From a virus: a stretch of 64,000 nucleotides of DNA. A program made the translations under genes and the position numbers. Each line of letters begins with the position of its first letter. Position 1 is the first letter of the stretch. The DNA is taken from positions 1-64,000 of the IMG/VR virus record IMGVR_UViG_3300044631_002422; one strand, 5' to 3'. Below are positions 41,969-48,988 of this stretch, one piece after another. The notes under the pieces are model-generated. The model was given only the letters and a program-made list of their open reading frames with translations. It searched no databases and was not told the DNA's origin.

Positions 41969-41995
41969 GTGTGTGTGTGTGTGTGTGATGCCCAA

Positions 41996-42024
41996 CAGCT
42001 TGGGGGACGCAAGTCCCCCGGCTG
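41996..42024 (+). repeat. Very stable GCAA-tetraloop hairpin
   Basis: CAGCT T GGGGGAC, GCAA loop, GTCCCCC GGCTG: 12 pairs. Not followed by a T run, so it may protect or end the upstream mRNA by another way. Confidence 0.7.
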
Positions 42025-42060
42025 TACGGGTGTACACTACGCGGGCCGCCCCGCGACGCC

Positions 42061-42086
42061 CTAAGTCCTTGTGGCTCTAAGACTTA
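42061..42086 (+). repeat. GTAAGTCC hairpin repeat, copy 11 (loop inverted)
   Basis: CTAAGTCCT, TGTGGCTCT, AAGACTTAC; preceded by CTGTACGGGTGTACAC and GCGGGCCGCCCCGC. Confidence 0.8.
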
Positions 42087-42155
42087 CGTCAATCCGCTAG
42101 GCAAACCTCATGCCAAACAAAAACAAAAATCTTTTTTCTTTTTTCCTCAAGATAC

Positions 42156-42183
42156 TTGACAAGCAATGCCGATATAGTATAAT
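42156..42183 (+). promoter_or_regulatory. Promoter of structured RNA, CGATA family
   Basis: TTGACA, 16 bases, TATAAT with TGCCGATATAG. The expected start base is the first G of the RNA at 42190. Confidence 0.87.
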
Positions 42184-42189
42184 AAGGAA

Positions 42190-42317
42190 GTGAGCAGTGG
42201 CCTGACAAGCAGGTACGACTCTCGACAGTTAAGGACCGGGAAGCTCCGGGCTGAACCGTTTCGTAGCGGTTACTGTTGATTGCTGCTGTTGGCGGTGTTC
42301 GATTCCCGCCGCTCACA
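42190..42317 (+). ncRNA. tRNA-like structured RNA (128 nt)
   Basis: The ends GTGAGC and GCTCAC pair like an acceptor stem and are followed by A then six T. A T-arm-like hairpin GGCGG..TTCGATT..CCGCC precedes the 3' end. In place of D and anticodon arms there are CCTG-ACAAG-CAGG and a long arm CGACAG..CTGTTG that carries two inner hairpins (CCGGG-AAGC-TCCGG and AACCG..CGGTT). No usable anticodon is visible. It is transcribed from its own strong promoter. It may be a tRNA with inserted domain, a Y-RNA-like tRNA mimic, or a new class. Confidence 0.7.
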
Positions 42318-42334
42318 TTTTTTAAAAATTCCGC

Positions 42335-42362
42335 TTGACATTCGTTGAGCGTAACGTATAAT
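42335..42362 (+). promoter_or_regulatory. Sigma70-type promoter
   Basis: TTGACA, 16 bases, TATAAT; drives the DUF932 gene. Confidence 0.8.
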
Positions 42363-42406
42363 TCAAGAGTAACAAGTTCAGTTTTTTTTCACGAAGGGTT
42401 TTTACC

Positions 42407-43327
42407 ATGTCTACTGTTTCCCGTTCTAATGTTTCTGCCAACGAAATCTCGGCTCGCGTTGCCGCTGCTTTCAACTTCACTGTTGACAAGTTCCCGCTTG
42501 CTGGCCCAGATGGTCTTCGCACTCCGTGGTACGGTATGTTCCGCTCTGACAACAACGAAGTTGTTGGTAACGGTTCTGTAACCTCGCGGTACTGTCCACA
42601 CCAAACCGAAGACGTTCTCGCACTGGTGGATGCCGCCAGCGAAGCGTTTGAAGGTGTGGCGAGTGTTGACACCTACTTCCGCGATGGGCATTATGTCGCC
42701 ATCGAACCAACTCGCGAACAACGTTATGCGATTTTCGGCACTGCCGACAACATCTTTCCGCGTGTCGTGATTCGTGCGGGTTACGATGGCAAGGCGTTCA
42801 ACGCCGCGATGGGTTATTACCGCGATGCTTGCCGCAATCTGGCAATCATGCGACAAGTTAGCGGAACCACCGTTTCCATCCGCCACACTAGCGGACTGCG
42901 AAGCCGCATGGATTCGCTGATTCAAAGCTTTACGAGTCTTCGCGATTCGTGGCAAATGCTGGCCGCAACTGCGGTTCAGCTTGAATCAACTCGCGTGAAT
43001 CTTGCGGACTTCCTTCGCGAAGTTTACGGCGAACCCGAAACCGACAGCGGTCGTGCTGCGACTATCCATCGCAATCGTACCGAAACGATTTTCAATCGTG
43101 TGATGGATGAACGTAGCCGCACTGGTCGCGGTGCTATGCCAGCCGATTTCCGCGTCAGCGGTTGGGAAGCGTTCAACGCTGTGCAGGGATTCGTTCAGCA
43201 TGAATCAACTCGCAAGAGTTCGGCTCGCGGTGCTGCCGCAACCGGATTTGGTCGAATCATCGCCGCCGCTAACGATGCTGCGGTTCAACGTGCCGAACGT
43301 GCTGCGATGAATCTGCTCGCGGTTTAA
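42407..43327 (+). CDS. DUF932-like phage/plasmid protein
   Basis: A 306-aa protein. TPWYGMFRSDNNEVVGNGSV, SRYCPHQTEDVLALVDAAS and a C-terminal helical half (TRVNLADFLREVYG...) match the plan of DUF932 proteins, common in phages and plasmids, function unknown. GC content and Arg/Ala use are higher than neighbours, which suggests recent arrival or high expression. Confidence 0.78.
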   Translation: MSTVSRSNVSANEISARVAAAFNFTVDKFPLAGPDGLRTPWYGMFRSDNNEVVGNGSVTSRYCPHQTEDVLALVDAASEAFEGVASVDTYFRDGHYVAIEPTREQRYAIFGTADNIFPRVVIRAGYDGKAFNAAMGYYRDACRNLAIMRQVSGTTVSIRHTSGLRSRMDSLIQSFTSLRDSWQMLAATAVQLESTRVNLADFLREVYGEPETDSGRAATIHRNRTETIFNRVMDERSRTGRGAMPADFRVSGWEAFNAVQGFVQHESTRKSSARGAAATGFGRIIAAANDAAVQRAERAAMNLLAV

Positions 43328-43354
43328 TCTTTCGTGTGTTTCCTTTCGTGTGAG

Positions 43355-43388
43355 CCAGTGGCGGCATTTTGCCGCCGCTGGTTTTTTT
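43355..43388 (+). terminator. Rho-independent terminator
   Basis: CCAGTGGCGGC, ATTTT, GCCGCCGCTGG (11 pairs) then seven T. Confidence 0.93.
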
Positions 43389-43401
43389 AGATAGGTGTAC
43401 A

Positions 43402-43461
43402 ATGGTATACATACTAATCGTCATTGTGGCGTGTATTATATTTTTGATGCTGGAATTATAA
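43402..43461 (+). CDS. Possible 19-aa membrane miniprotein
   Basis: MVYILIVIVACIIFLMLEL, near-identical in plan to 32559-32630. Lies between two terminators and has AGG before the ATG inside a TGTACA word. Speculative but the similarity is notable. Confidence 0.35.
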   Translation: MVYILIVIVACIIFLMLEL

Positions 43462-43476
43462 TTCCGGTTATACTCT

Positions 43477-43499
43477 GGCCGCCTAGCGCGGCCTTTTTT
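43477..43499 (+). terminator. Rho-independent terminator
   Basis: GGCCGC, CTAGC, GCGGCC then TTTTTT. Confidence 0.85.
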
Positions 43500-43521
43500 A
43501 TTATACTTTCGGTGAGTTGAC

Positions 43522-43548
43522 GTAAGTCCTTGGGGCTCTAGGAGTTAC
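43522..43548 (+). repeat. GTAAGTCC hairpin repeat, copy 12 (cassette inverted)
   Basis: GTAAGTCCT, TGGGGCTCT, AGGAGTTAC. Here the GC-rich block and TGTACATCTGTACACC lie after the hairpin, so the whole cassette is reversed. Confidence 0.8.
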
Positions 43549-43605
43549 GACGCGCGGGGCCGGGCGGCTTACTGTACATCTGTACACCTGTACGAATTTT
43601 CACTA

Positions 43606-43634
43606 TTGACATTCTGTCTCTGCTAAACTATACT
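43606..43634 (+). promoter_or_regulatory. Promoter-like site in repeat family B
   Basis: TTGACA, 17 bases, TATACT. It overlaps copy 2 of repeat family B and has no gene directly behind it. Confidence 0.5.
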
Positions 43635-43663
43635 GATTTGCTGGGAACTCTTGGCCGAAATTT
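43615..43663 (+). repeat. Intergenic repeat family B, copy 2
   Basis: TGTCTCTGCTAAACTATACT, GATTTGCTGGGAACTC, TTGGCCGAAATTTGTC. Confidence 0.72.
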
Positions 43664-43731
43664 GTCTTATCCAAAGTATTAAGATTTGCCCACAACATTT
43701 GGTCTGAATTCATATTTTGCTAAAGTGTGGC

Positions 43732-43760
43732 TTGACATTAGTCGATATGTATTGTATGAT
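43732..43760 (+). promoter_or_regulatory. Promoter of tRNA-Lys
   Basis: TTGACA, 17 bases, TATGAT with GTCGATATG in the spacer. Confidence 0.75.
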
Positions 43761-43770
43761 GTTATTGTAT

Positions 43771-43843
43771 GAGACTGTAGCTCAGATGGTAGAGCAATAG
43801 ACTTTTAATCTATTGGTCGTGGGTTCGATCCCCGCCAGTCTCA
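43771..43843 (+). tRNA. tRNA-Lys(TTT)
   Basis: Acceptor GAGACTG/CAGTCTC, D arm GCTC..GAGC, anticodon arm ATAGA-CTTTTAA-TCTAT (TTT), T arm GTGGG-TTCGATC-CCCGC. CCA not encoded. Canonical. Confidence 0.95.
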
Positions 43844-43870
43844 CTTTTAATTTAACTTTACAATAAATAT

Positions 43871-44068
43871 ATGCTCAAACAAAAAGAAATGACACGCGAA
43901 CAGTTTTTAGCAATGTGCAAACGTATGAAATTGTTGCAAATAAAAGCCCGTAAAACTGAGTGGGAATATCGTAGCAACACTCACACAGCACATTTTTTTC
44001 TCAAACGATCCACCAGCAAAACTGGACTGGCAGTTTGGATGAAAATTGACAACAAAGAAGATTTGTAG
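43871..44068 (+). CDS. 65-aa basic protein, unknown
   Basis: MLKQKEMTREQFLAMCKRMK...; basic helix then WKYR-like strands. A second ATG at 43889 is possible. Transcribed with tRNA-Lys. Confidence 0.55.
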   Translation: MLKQKEMTREQFLAMCKRMKLLQIKARKTEWEYRSNTHTAHFFLKRSTSKTGLAVWMKIDNKEDL

Positions 44069-44086
44069 CAGGAAGAAGCTTAGGGT

Positions 44087-44136
44087 TGTCTTTTCTAAAC
44101 TACATTGATTTCGCGGGAATCATGGCCAGAATTTGT
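44087..44136 (+). repeat. Intergenic repeat family B, copy 3
   Basis: TGTCTTTTCTAAACTACATT, GATTTCGCGGGAATCA, TGGCCAGAATTTGTAT. Confidence 0.72.
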
Positions 44137-44171
44137 ATTATACTATTTTGATTTTGAAATAGGGTGAAAAA

Positions 44172-44375
44172 ATGAGATTCAAAGTTTTATTCCACGTTGA
44201 TACAGAATTAGAAAAAGAATTTGAAACTTTAGAACAAGCAAAAGAATACGTTTTAAAAATAGATTCTGAATATGTTTTAGTTAATGATGATGAACAAAGT
44301 CAAAACGGTTATAGATGTAGATATCTGTGGGGAGGATATCCTGAAGGAATATCAGCTTTTATTATTGAACAATAG
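44172..44375 (+). CDS. 67-aa acidic protein, unknown
   Basis: MRFKVLFHVDTELEKEFETLE...; small alpha/beta, start after AGGGTGAAAAA. Not recognised; the plan 'strand, TLEQAKEYV helix, strand' is like family A. Confidence 0.65.
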   Translation: MRFKVLFHVDTELEKEFETLEQAKEYVLKIDSEYVLVNDDEQSQNGYRCRYLWGGYPEGISAFIIEQ

Positions 44376-44398
44376 AAATTTGTTTAGGACTAGTGCGC

Positions 44399-44448
44399 TG
44401 TCTTTGCTGAACTATATTGATTTCGCCCAGCCCGTGGCCCAAATTTAT
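44399..44448 (+). repeat. Intergenic repeat family B, copy 4
   Basis: TGTCTTTGCTGAACTATATT, GATTTCGCCCAGCCCG, TGGCCCAAATTTATGC. Confidence 0.72.
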
Positions 44449-44526
44449 GCCAAAGATTTAAAATGGTGTTTCTGTTTATTGTTATTGTTATTTATATACT
44501 TGTTTTTTGGCACGAACTTAACTAAT

Positions 44527-44575
44527 TGTCTCTGCCAAACTACTTAGATTTTGCCCCGAGCATGGCCAAAATTTA
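44527..44575 (+). repeat. Intergenic repeat family B, copy 5
   Basis: TGTCTCTGCCAAACTACTTA, GATTTTGCCCCGAGCA, TGGCCAAAATTTAGTC. Confidence 0.72.
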
Positions 44576-44603
44576 GTCATAAAGATTTGCCCCAAGATTG
44601 TGA

Positions 44604-44912
44604 TTATGTTTTAAAGTAATGCATAACCAATAGAAATTGCACAACAGCCATTGTGCCAAGAGTGAAATAAGCATATTCTTTGCGTAGATAGTATAGTCTT
44701 ATACAAGCAAAAAATATAACCCAAAGGCTCATCATTTTTACAGTCATAAACAGAGCCGGATTACCATCATCGGCTGCAAGCAGTACCTTGCCGATGGGAT
44801 TGCTTTCTTCTTCATTTATAGTACATGCCAACTTAATTGTGTAATAATGGTCCAGCATACTGACGGCCCAAATCCACAAAAATAAAACGCCAAGGAAAAA
44901 TCTATCGCGCAT
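44604..44912 (-). CDS. 102-aa membrane protein (DUF5658-like)
   Basis: Three hydrophobic segments (residues 5-25, 55-75, 82-98) with an acidic loop NEEESNPIGKVLL between. The 'D..ST...l.....EeNPi...' loop plan resembles DUF5658. One of two minus-strand genes inside the plus-strand half. Start after GGAGATTCAATC. Confidence 0.68.
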   Translation of the reverse strand: MRDRFFLGVLFLWIWAVSMLDHYYTIKLACTINEEESNPIGKVLLAADDGNPALFMTVKMMSLWVIFFACIRLYYLRKEYAYFTLGTMAVVQFLLVMHYFKT

Positions 44913-44957
44913 GATTGAATCTCCATGTATATACGGTACATATACATATACTCAAAA

Positions 44958-45326
44958 TCAAACACCAAGACCCATTTCGTCCATAAGATCATCCCAATAA
45001 TGTTCAATCAATATTTTAACAACATAAGTTACTACTTTGTTTGAAACCCAACTCCATGTGAATGAATGGTCGTACCAACTTTTGTTTGCATCGTCCAATT
45101 TAATTTTTGATAGAACGTAACGTTTTAGTTCGATACGACATTCGCGTTGAGTGTCAAAATCTTCACGATTGCCGCTTTGCCAAGGCTGTTCTTGGAACCA
45201 ACCCTCGGCAACATCTAAAGTTTCGCGCCCAAGATCAACACTATTGTCTTCATATTCCTTTACAAGCGTCTCACCGTACTGCTTTATTTGTGGCAGGAAC
45301 AAAGATTGATTAATTTTTATGGCCAT
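44958..45326 (-). CDS. 122-aa protein, unknown
   Basis: MAIKINQSLFLPQIKQYGET..., acidic and aromatic-rich. Ribosome site AAGGGCAATAAC. Same strand as 44604 and 45 bases apart, so probably one unit. Confidence 0.65.
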   Translation of the reverse strand: MAIKINQSLFLPQIKQYGETLVKEYEDNSVDLGRETLDVAEGWFQEQPWQSGNREDFDTQRECRIELKRYVLSKIKLDDANKSWYDHSFTWSWVSNKVVTYVVKILIEHYWDDLMDEMGLGV

Positions 45327-45883
45327 GTTATTGCCCTTGAAATGAAATGTCGTAGCTAAACCAGCATGATTGTCGCACTCTAACTAATATGACTAAACCC
45401 CCTAAAAAGTGTCTCTCTCAAACAAATTTATGTTTTCCCCTGCCCAAAAATGTATTAAAGCAAGCATAACAGCTAAGAAGAACCTCTGCAATATACCTTA
45501 TATTATCCTAAAATGTAACTTTTTGCACAAAGAAGATTCTAGTTGTGGCTATAATTCGCGGGATTTTGCGTGTTTTTGCGGCTATTTTAAACAATTAAAT
45601 CTTTGTGATTGCTTGTTGTGGGGCAAGCAAGTTAAGTGTCTTAGCTAAACCTCTTTGTATGTTTATATCAATCCCATTGTATTTGCTTATACTTTATTAT
45701 TATATGTACTTATGTATAGTATGTATATATACGTGTTTTTCTTACATTTTTGTGTGTTTTAGTGTTATGTAAAATACACTTTTCGCAGTCCTTTTTTAGT
45801 GTGCTTTTAGGTCATTATTCACCCACTATGATATCGATTCTATAGTCTGTAATATCCCCAGATAGACATTTAAGGGAAAATTA
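45327..45883. other. A/T-rich stretch without a supported gene
   Basis: Degenerate copies of repeat family B occur at about 45410-45456 and 45633. A 79-codon open frame here overlaps those repeats, lacks a ribosome site and is not believed. Confidence 0.55.
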
Positions 45884-46075
45884 ATGGATAAAAAAAATAA
45901 AAAAATAAAGAAAAAATTCGAGTGCGTAGACTGTAATAAAAAAACAGATGACTACTACAAAATACCCACCAATAAAGGTGGAATCTACAAATGCGCAAAT
46001 TGCTATGAGTTGTGGATTGTTCGTTCGGCTCGCTCGTATGCCAGCCAATCAAAGAGCTACAACGAAGATAGTTGA
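45884..46075 (+). CDS. 63-aa zinc-ribbon protein
   Basis: Lys-rich start MDKKNKKIKKKFE, then CVDCNK and CANC pairs. Likely zinc-binding; unknown partner. Confidence 0.68.
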   Translation: MDKKNKKIKKKFECVDCNKKTDDYYKIPTNKGGIYKCANCYELWIVRSARSYASQSKSYNEDS

Positions 46076-46119
46076 GTATAAACTACTAGTAAAACTACTC
46101 AAGCAAAAGGAACTCTTCT

Positions 46120-46518
46120 ATGTTAAAAGTCAAGCCTAATTTTTTGTTTTACCTTATTGGTTTTATTTTTATTGCTATCTTTTACTCTATTTACATGTCT
46201 GCCAAAAAAGAAGAAATAAATGCTTATGAGCTACAACGCCAGCAAGATCAAGTAAGAGTTATTTACTTCGGGGCTGAATGGTGTGATCCATGCAAAATAA
46301 TGCGAAAAACTTTTGAGCAGAAAGAAATAAAGTCTGAGCTTGACAAACTACTTTTCAGGAAGTATGATATCGATATCGACATCAAAGAAAGCGAAAAATG
46401 GGCGATTAAGTCAGTTCCAACCATAATCACAATCGATAAAAATGGAAAAATAAAACGATACACCGGGCTTTTAAAAAAAGAACAACTTTCTAGCATTTTG
46501 TCTGAATTGTTGAATTGA
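46120..46518 (+). CDS. Membrane-anchored thioredoxin-like protein
   Basis: A 132-aa protein: one N-terminal transmembrane helix (residues 8-27), then a thioredoxin fold with the active site GAEWCDPCKIM at about 47-57 and the cis-Pro segment SVPTIITI near 100. It should face the periplasm and act as thiol oxidoreductase. Short relative to normal thioredoxin plus anchor. Its role in infection is unknown. Confidence 0.85.
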   Translation: MLKVKPNFLFYLIGFIFIAIFYSIYMSAKKEEINAYELQRQQDQVRVIYFGAEWCDPCKIMRKTFEQKEIKSELDKLLFRKYDIDIDIKESEKWAIKSVPTIITIDKNGKIKRYTGLLKKEQLSSILSELLN

Positions 46519-46542
46519 CATTGACGATAATTATTGTATAAT
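46515..46542 (+). promoter_or_regulatory. Sigma70-type promoter, CGATA family
   Basis: TTGACA, 16 bases, TATAAT with GACGATAATT; drives 46575 onward. Confidence 0.8.
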
Positions 46543-46574
46543 GGCTTTTTTAATTAGTTAACTTAGGAGGTTTT

Positions 46575-46778
46575 ATGGACGACTATGTTTATGACTTTGA
46601 TTGGGAAATTGAACAAATATTGTTGACTATTGAATATTTCGAAGAAAGTATTGAAAATAACCGTTCAATGAATGAATTCGAGTATTACGAAACACTCAGA
46701 AAGATTCACGAACTCGAAAGCAAGGTAGAAAATTTACAATGGGCCAAAAAAAGAAGGTTAATTTATTGCGATCACTAA
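46575..46778 (+). CDS. 67-aa acidic coiled-coil protein
   Basis: MDDYVYDFDWEIEQILLTIE..., helical and acidic; AGGAGG ribosome site. Unknown. Confidence 0.7.
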   Translation: MDDYVYDFDWEIEQILLTIEYFEESIENNRSMNEFEYYETLRKIHELESKVENLQWAKKRRLIYCDH

Positions 46779-46927
46779 AAATGGCTTTAGATATGCTTGA
46801 TCGAGTCGAAGGTAGTGCAATCTACGAAATACAAAAAAGATTAAACAGCTACACCGATCAAGAATATCGCGATATGTTAGAGCAAATTGCCGATATGTAT
46901 AATCACTTAAAAAGTAGAGAAAGATGA
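46739..46927 (+). CDS. 62-aa helical protein
   Basis: MGQKKKVNLLRSLKMALDML...; overlaps the previous gene by 40 bases; a shorter form could begin at 46781. Unknown. Confidence 0.58.
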   Translation: MGQKKKVNLLRSLKMALDMLDRVEGSAIYEIQKRLNSYTDQEYRDMLEQIADMYNHLKSRER

Positions 46928-47133
46928 ACAAAGCTATTTTATTTGCCGATTTCATTCGATATGTAGAAAAAAACTATGAAAATTTTGATAAGTTTAGGTC
47001 TGAATACAATGTTTTAGAAGTAAGGAACCATGCCGCTCAAAACGGAGTAGAAATGACACCAGAAGAAGTTGAAGATTGTTTTGATATGATAATTGCGGCG
47101 TTGGAATTCATTGATAATCAAAATTCATATTAA
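46924..47133 (+). CDS. 69-aa helical protein
   Basis: MNKAILFADFIRYVEKNYEN...; ATGA overlap with 46739. Unknown acidic helical protein. Confidence 0.65.
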   Translation: MNKAILFADFIRYVEKNYENFDKFRSEYNVLEVRNHAAQNGVEMTPEEVEDCFDMIIAALEFIDNQNSY

Positions 47134-47171
47134 ATTGCGTATTATACCTTACTAGTCTACAAGGAGTTCAA

Positions 47172-47495
47172 ATGAAGGCTACAATGAAAAAACCACAACA
47201 ATCCCAAGATCCTGACTACGAAAAGCCAATTGCAAAAAATAAAATCAACCCAAAGGTTTTAAATAAATGGCTTTCCGATACAATGCATATTGACAAAATT
47301 AAAAATATAGTTAGAATAGACGCTGTTAATCTTTGGTCGATAGAATCGATTGAAAGATACCGAATCAATGTTTGGATTGAAGAAAAATTTGAAAATTGTG
47401 TTTATTTGAGAAATCGTATTGCAAATAGTTGGTTTGTACATTACGATAGGTCTAAAGAGAAAATTGTTAACAAAACTATTGAAGGAGAAAAGTAA
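47172..47495 (+). CDS. 107-aa basic protein, unknown
   Basis: MKATMKKPQQSQDPDYEKPI..., then beta strands with RINVWIEEKFENC. Ribosome site AAGGAGTTCAA. Unknown. Confidence 0.7.
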   Translation: MKATMKKPQQSQDPDYEKPIAKNKINPKVLNKWLSDTMHIDKIKNIVRIDAVNLWSIESIERYRINVWIEEKFENCVYLRNRIANSWFVHYDRSKEKIVNKTIEGEK

Positions 47496-47713
47496 TGATG
47501 AAAGACATTATTGTTGAATTGGATCAAGACGGCTTTGTGGTTGGTGTTTGGTGTCCAGATGCTACTTACAATGTAAACATACTCGATAGGGCAGATAAAA
47601 ATTTAGAGATTGAAGTTGCTTCTTACTATCACGACCTAGAAGAAGCTACCAAAGAATTGGTTAATTGTCTTGAAACAAATGAAGATTATATCAATCAGGG
47701 TATAGATTATTAA
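47495..47713 (+). CDS. 72-aa acidic protein, unknown
   Basis: MMKDIIVELDQDGFVVGVWC...; TAATG overlap and GAAGGAGAAAAGTA. Unknown. Confidence 0.67.
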   Translation: MMKDIIVELDQDGFVVGVWCPDATYNVNILDRADKNLEIEVASYYHDLEEATKELVNCLETNEDYINQGIDY

Positions 47714-47808
47714 TGGTTTTATGCTGGGTAACAGCCCATAAAAGCCTTCTAAGCTTTTGTCTTTAACGTATGGGATGGAAGACTAGAGTTCGATTCTCTT
47801 ATCCAGAG
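47714..47808 (+). tRNA. Degenerate tRNA-Arg(TCT)-like element
   Basis: A good anticodon arm AAAAGC-CTTCTAA-GCTTTT (TCT), a D-like hairpin GCTG-GGTAA-CAGC, a 25-base variable arm GTCTT..AAGAC and a T arm AGAG-TTCGATT-CTCT, then ATCCAGA and a T run. The 5' acceptor strand does not pair properly with ATCCAGA, so it may be a pseudo-tRNA or a tRNA-like RNA. Confidence 0.4.
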
Positions 47809-47876
47809 TTTTTTTATTTTTATTAGGATTATATATTTAACTTATTTTACTATTTTGGAAAAAAATAGGCATTATT

Positions 47877-48128
47877 ATGCAATGGCATAAAGTAAACGGT
47901 TTGGTTGTGCCGATTGAAAAACCGAAGAAGCCAACACGAAAAGAATTAATGGATATGTATTACCTAATGCATTGTCGCTGTCCATCGTGCGGTAGCAATA
48001 ACATCGCAAGTACCTGCGTAGGATACGCATTTAATGATATTGAAACAGCTAAGGATGAAAATAGGGCAATGTGCGGTTGTGGGTGGCGTGGTATTGTGCA
48101 TGACCTAGTTCCACAGGAAAAACTATGA
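47877..48128 (+). CDS. 83-aa zinc-ribbon protein
   Basis: CRCPSCGSNN and MCGCGWRG give zinc pairs about 35 residues apart. Likely a DNA or protein adaptor. ATGA overlap with the next gene. Confidence 0.7.
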   Translation: MQWHKVNGLVVPIEKPKKPTRKELMDMYYLMHCRCPSCGSNNIASTCVGYAFNDIETAKDENRAMCGCGWRGIVHDLVPQEKL

Positions 48129-48217
48129 ACGAAGAAAAGATTTATAGTTGGGGTGGCAGATATGCTTCAAACATTCCGCCAAATTATACTGATAAAGAAA
48201 AACAGGAGAAAACATGA
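48125..48217 (+). CDS. 30-aa peptide gene
   Basis: MNEEKIYSWGGRYASNIPPN..., overlapping both neighbours by ATGA. Hydrophilic; unknown. Confidence 0.5.
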   Translation: MNEEKIYSWGGRYASNIPPNYTDKEKQEKT

Positions 48218-48519
48218 TTAAATATTTAGTATGTGCAGCGTTTTGTTTGATGGCATCTTGTGTTAACGCTCAAGATTTGTATTACAACTACGGCGGTATT
48301 TATAACCCGCCTCAAAATTATCGTAATGTTTATCGTTATGACTATTATCAGCCGCGAGTAGTTGGATATATGCCAATCGTTCAGTGGATTCCACAAGGAA
48401 CGTATTTGAATGTTGGGCCAGTTGTGGTTGACAAACAGCGGAGGCGTGTTATAATGGGTATCAACGCGGGATTTTACGGTATTAACGGGGTTGACACTTA
48501 TTATCTTTATGGGCGGTAA
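48214..48519 (+). CDS. Secreted Tyr-rich protein
   Basis: A 101-aa protein with a signal peptide (MIKYLVCAAFCLMASCVNA, cleavage before QD) and a Tyr/Pro/Asn-rich mature part. CAGGAGAAAAC ribosome site. Exported small proteins of this look are common in Planctomycetes. Unknown function. Confidence 0.7.
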   Translation: MIKYLVCAAFCLMASCVNAQDLYYNYGGIYNPPQNYRNVYRYDYYQPRVVGYMPIVQWIPQGTYLNVGPVVVDKQRRRVIMGINAGFYGINGVDTYYLYGR

Positions 48520-48538
48520 CCGTAGGTGAGCGAAAATT

Positions 48539-48586
48539 GTCGGAGAAAACGTCGGGGAAAACGTCGGGGAAAACGTCGGGGAAAAT
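48539..48586 (+). repeat. Four 12-bp tandem repeats
   Basis: GTCGG(A/G)GAAAA(C/T) four times in a row, directly before the ribosome site of the YopX-like gene. Confidence 0.85.
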
Positions 48587-48601
48587 TAGAGGAGCAACAG
48601 A

Positions 48602-48988
48602 ATGAGAGAGATTAAGTTTAGGGTTTGGTCAAAAGATAGAAAAATGTTTGTTGTGGATGGTATGAGCGTGGAAGACATACAAGAAGATGCTACTCATTCA
48701 GTACACTTGCCTATGCTTATTAAGCAGGAAGAGTGTGTTTGGCAACAGTATATTGGACTTAAAGACCTTAATGGAAGAGATATCTATGAGGGCGATATAG
48801 TTTCAATTTATTTAAACGGCCCATTAGAAACTTCTAAACCTAATACTGGCGTGGTTATTTGGAATGAAGATAATGCAGGTTTTGTAATGGCGACAAAAGT
48901 TTATGATGAAGATGTAAATTGGGAATTTTTACTTACTGAATTGACCGTAATTGGAAACATATTTGAAAACCCTGAGTTATTAAGATGA
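48602..48988 (+). CDS. YopX-like protein 1
   Basis: A 128-aa protein with the YopX plan: MREIKFRVWSKDRKMFV, QYIGLKDLNGRDIYEGDIV and ending VIGNIFENPELL. Widespread in phages, function unknown. ATGA overlap with its paralogue. Confidence 0.87.
   Translation: MREIKFRVWSKDRKMFVVDGMSVEDIQEDATHSVHLPMLIKQEECVWQQYIGLKDLNGRDIYEGDIVSIYLNGPLETSKPNTGVVIWNEDNAGFVMATKVYDEDVNWEFLLTELTVIGNIFENPELLR

Noticed and set aside
42389-42955. 188-codon open frame antisense to the DUF932 gene
   Set aside because: A shadow of a GC-rich coding frame; no ribosome site and opposite to the promoter.
27393-43548. CRISPR array from the repeated hairpins
   Set aside because: Copies are hundreds to thousands of bases apart with genes between, and no cas genes are present.
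45409-45648. 79-codon open frame on the plus strand
   Set aside because: It overlaps decayed copies of repeat family B, has no ribosome site and odd composition.
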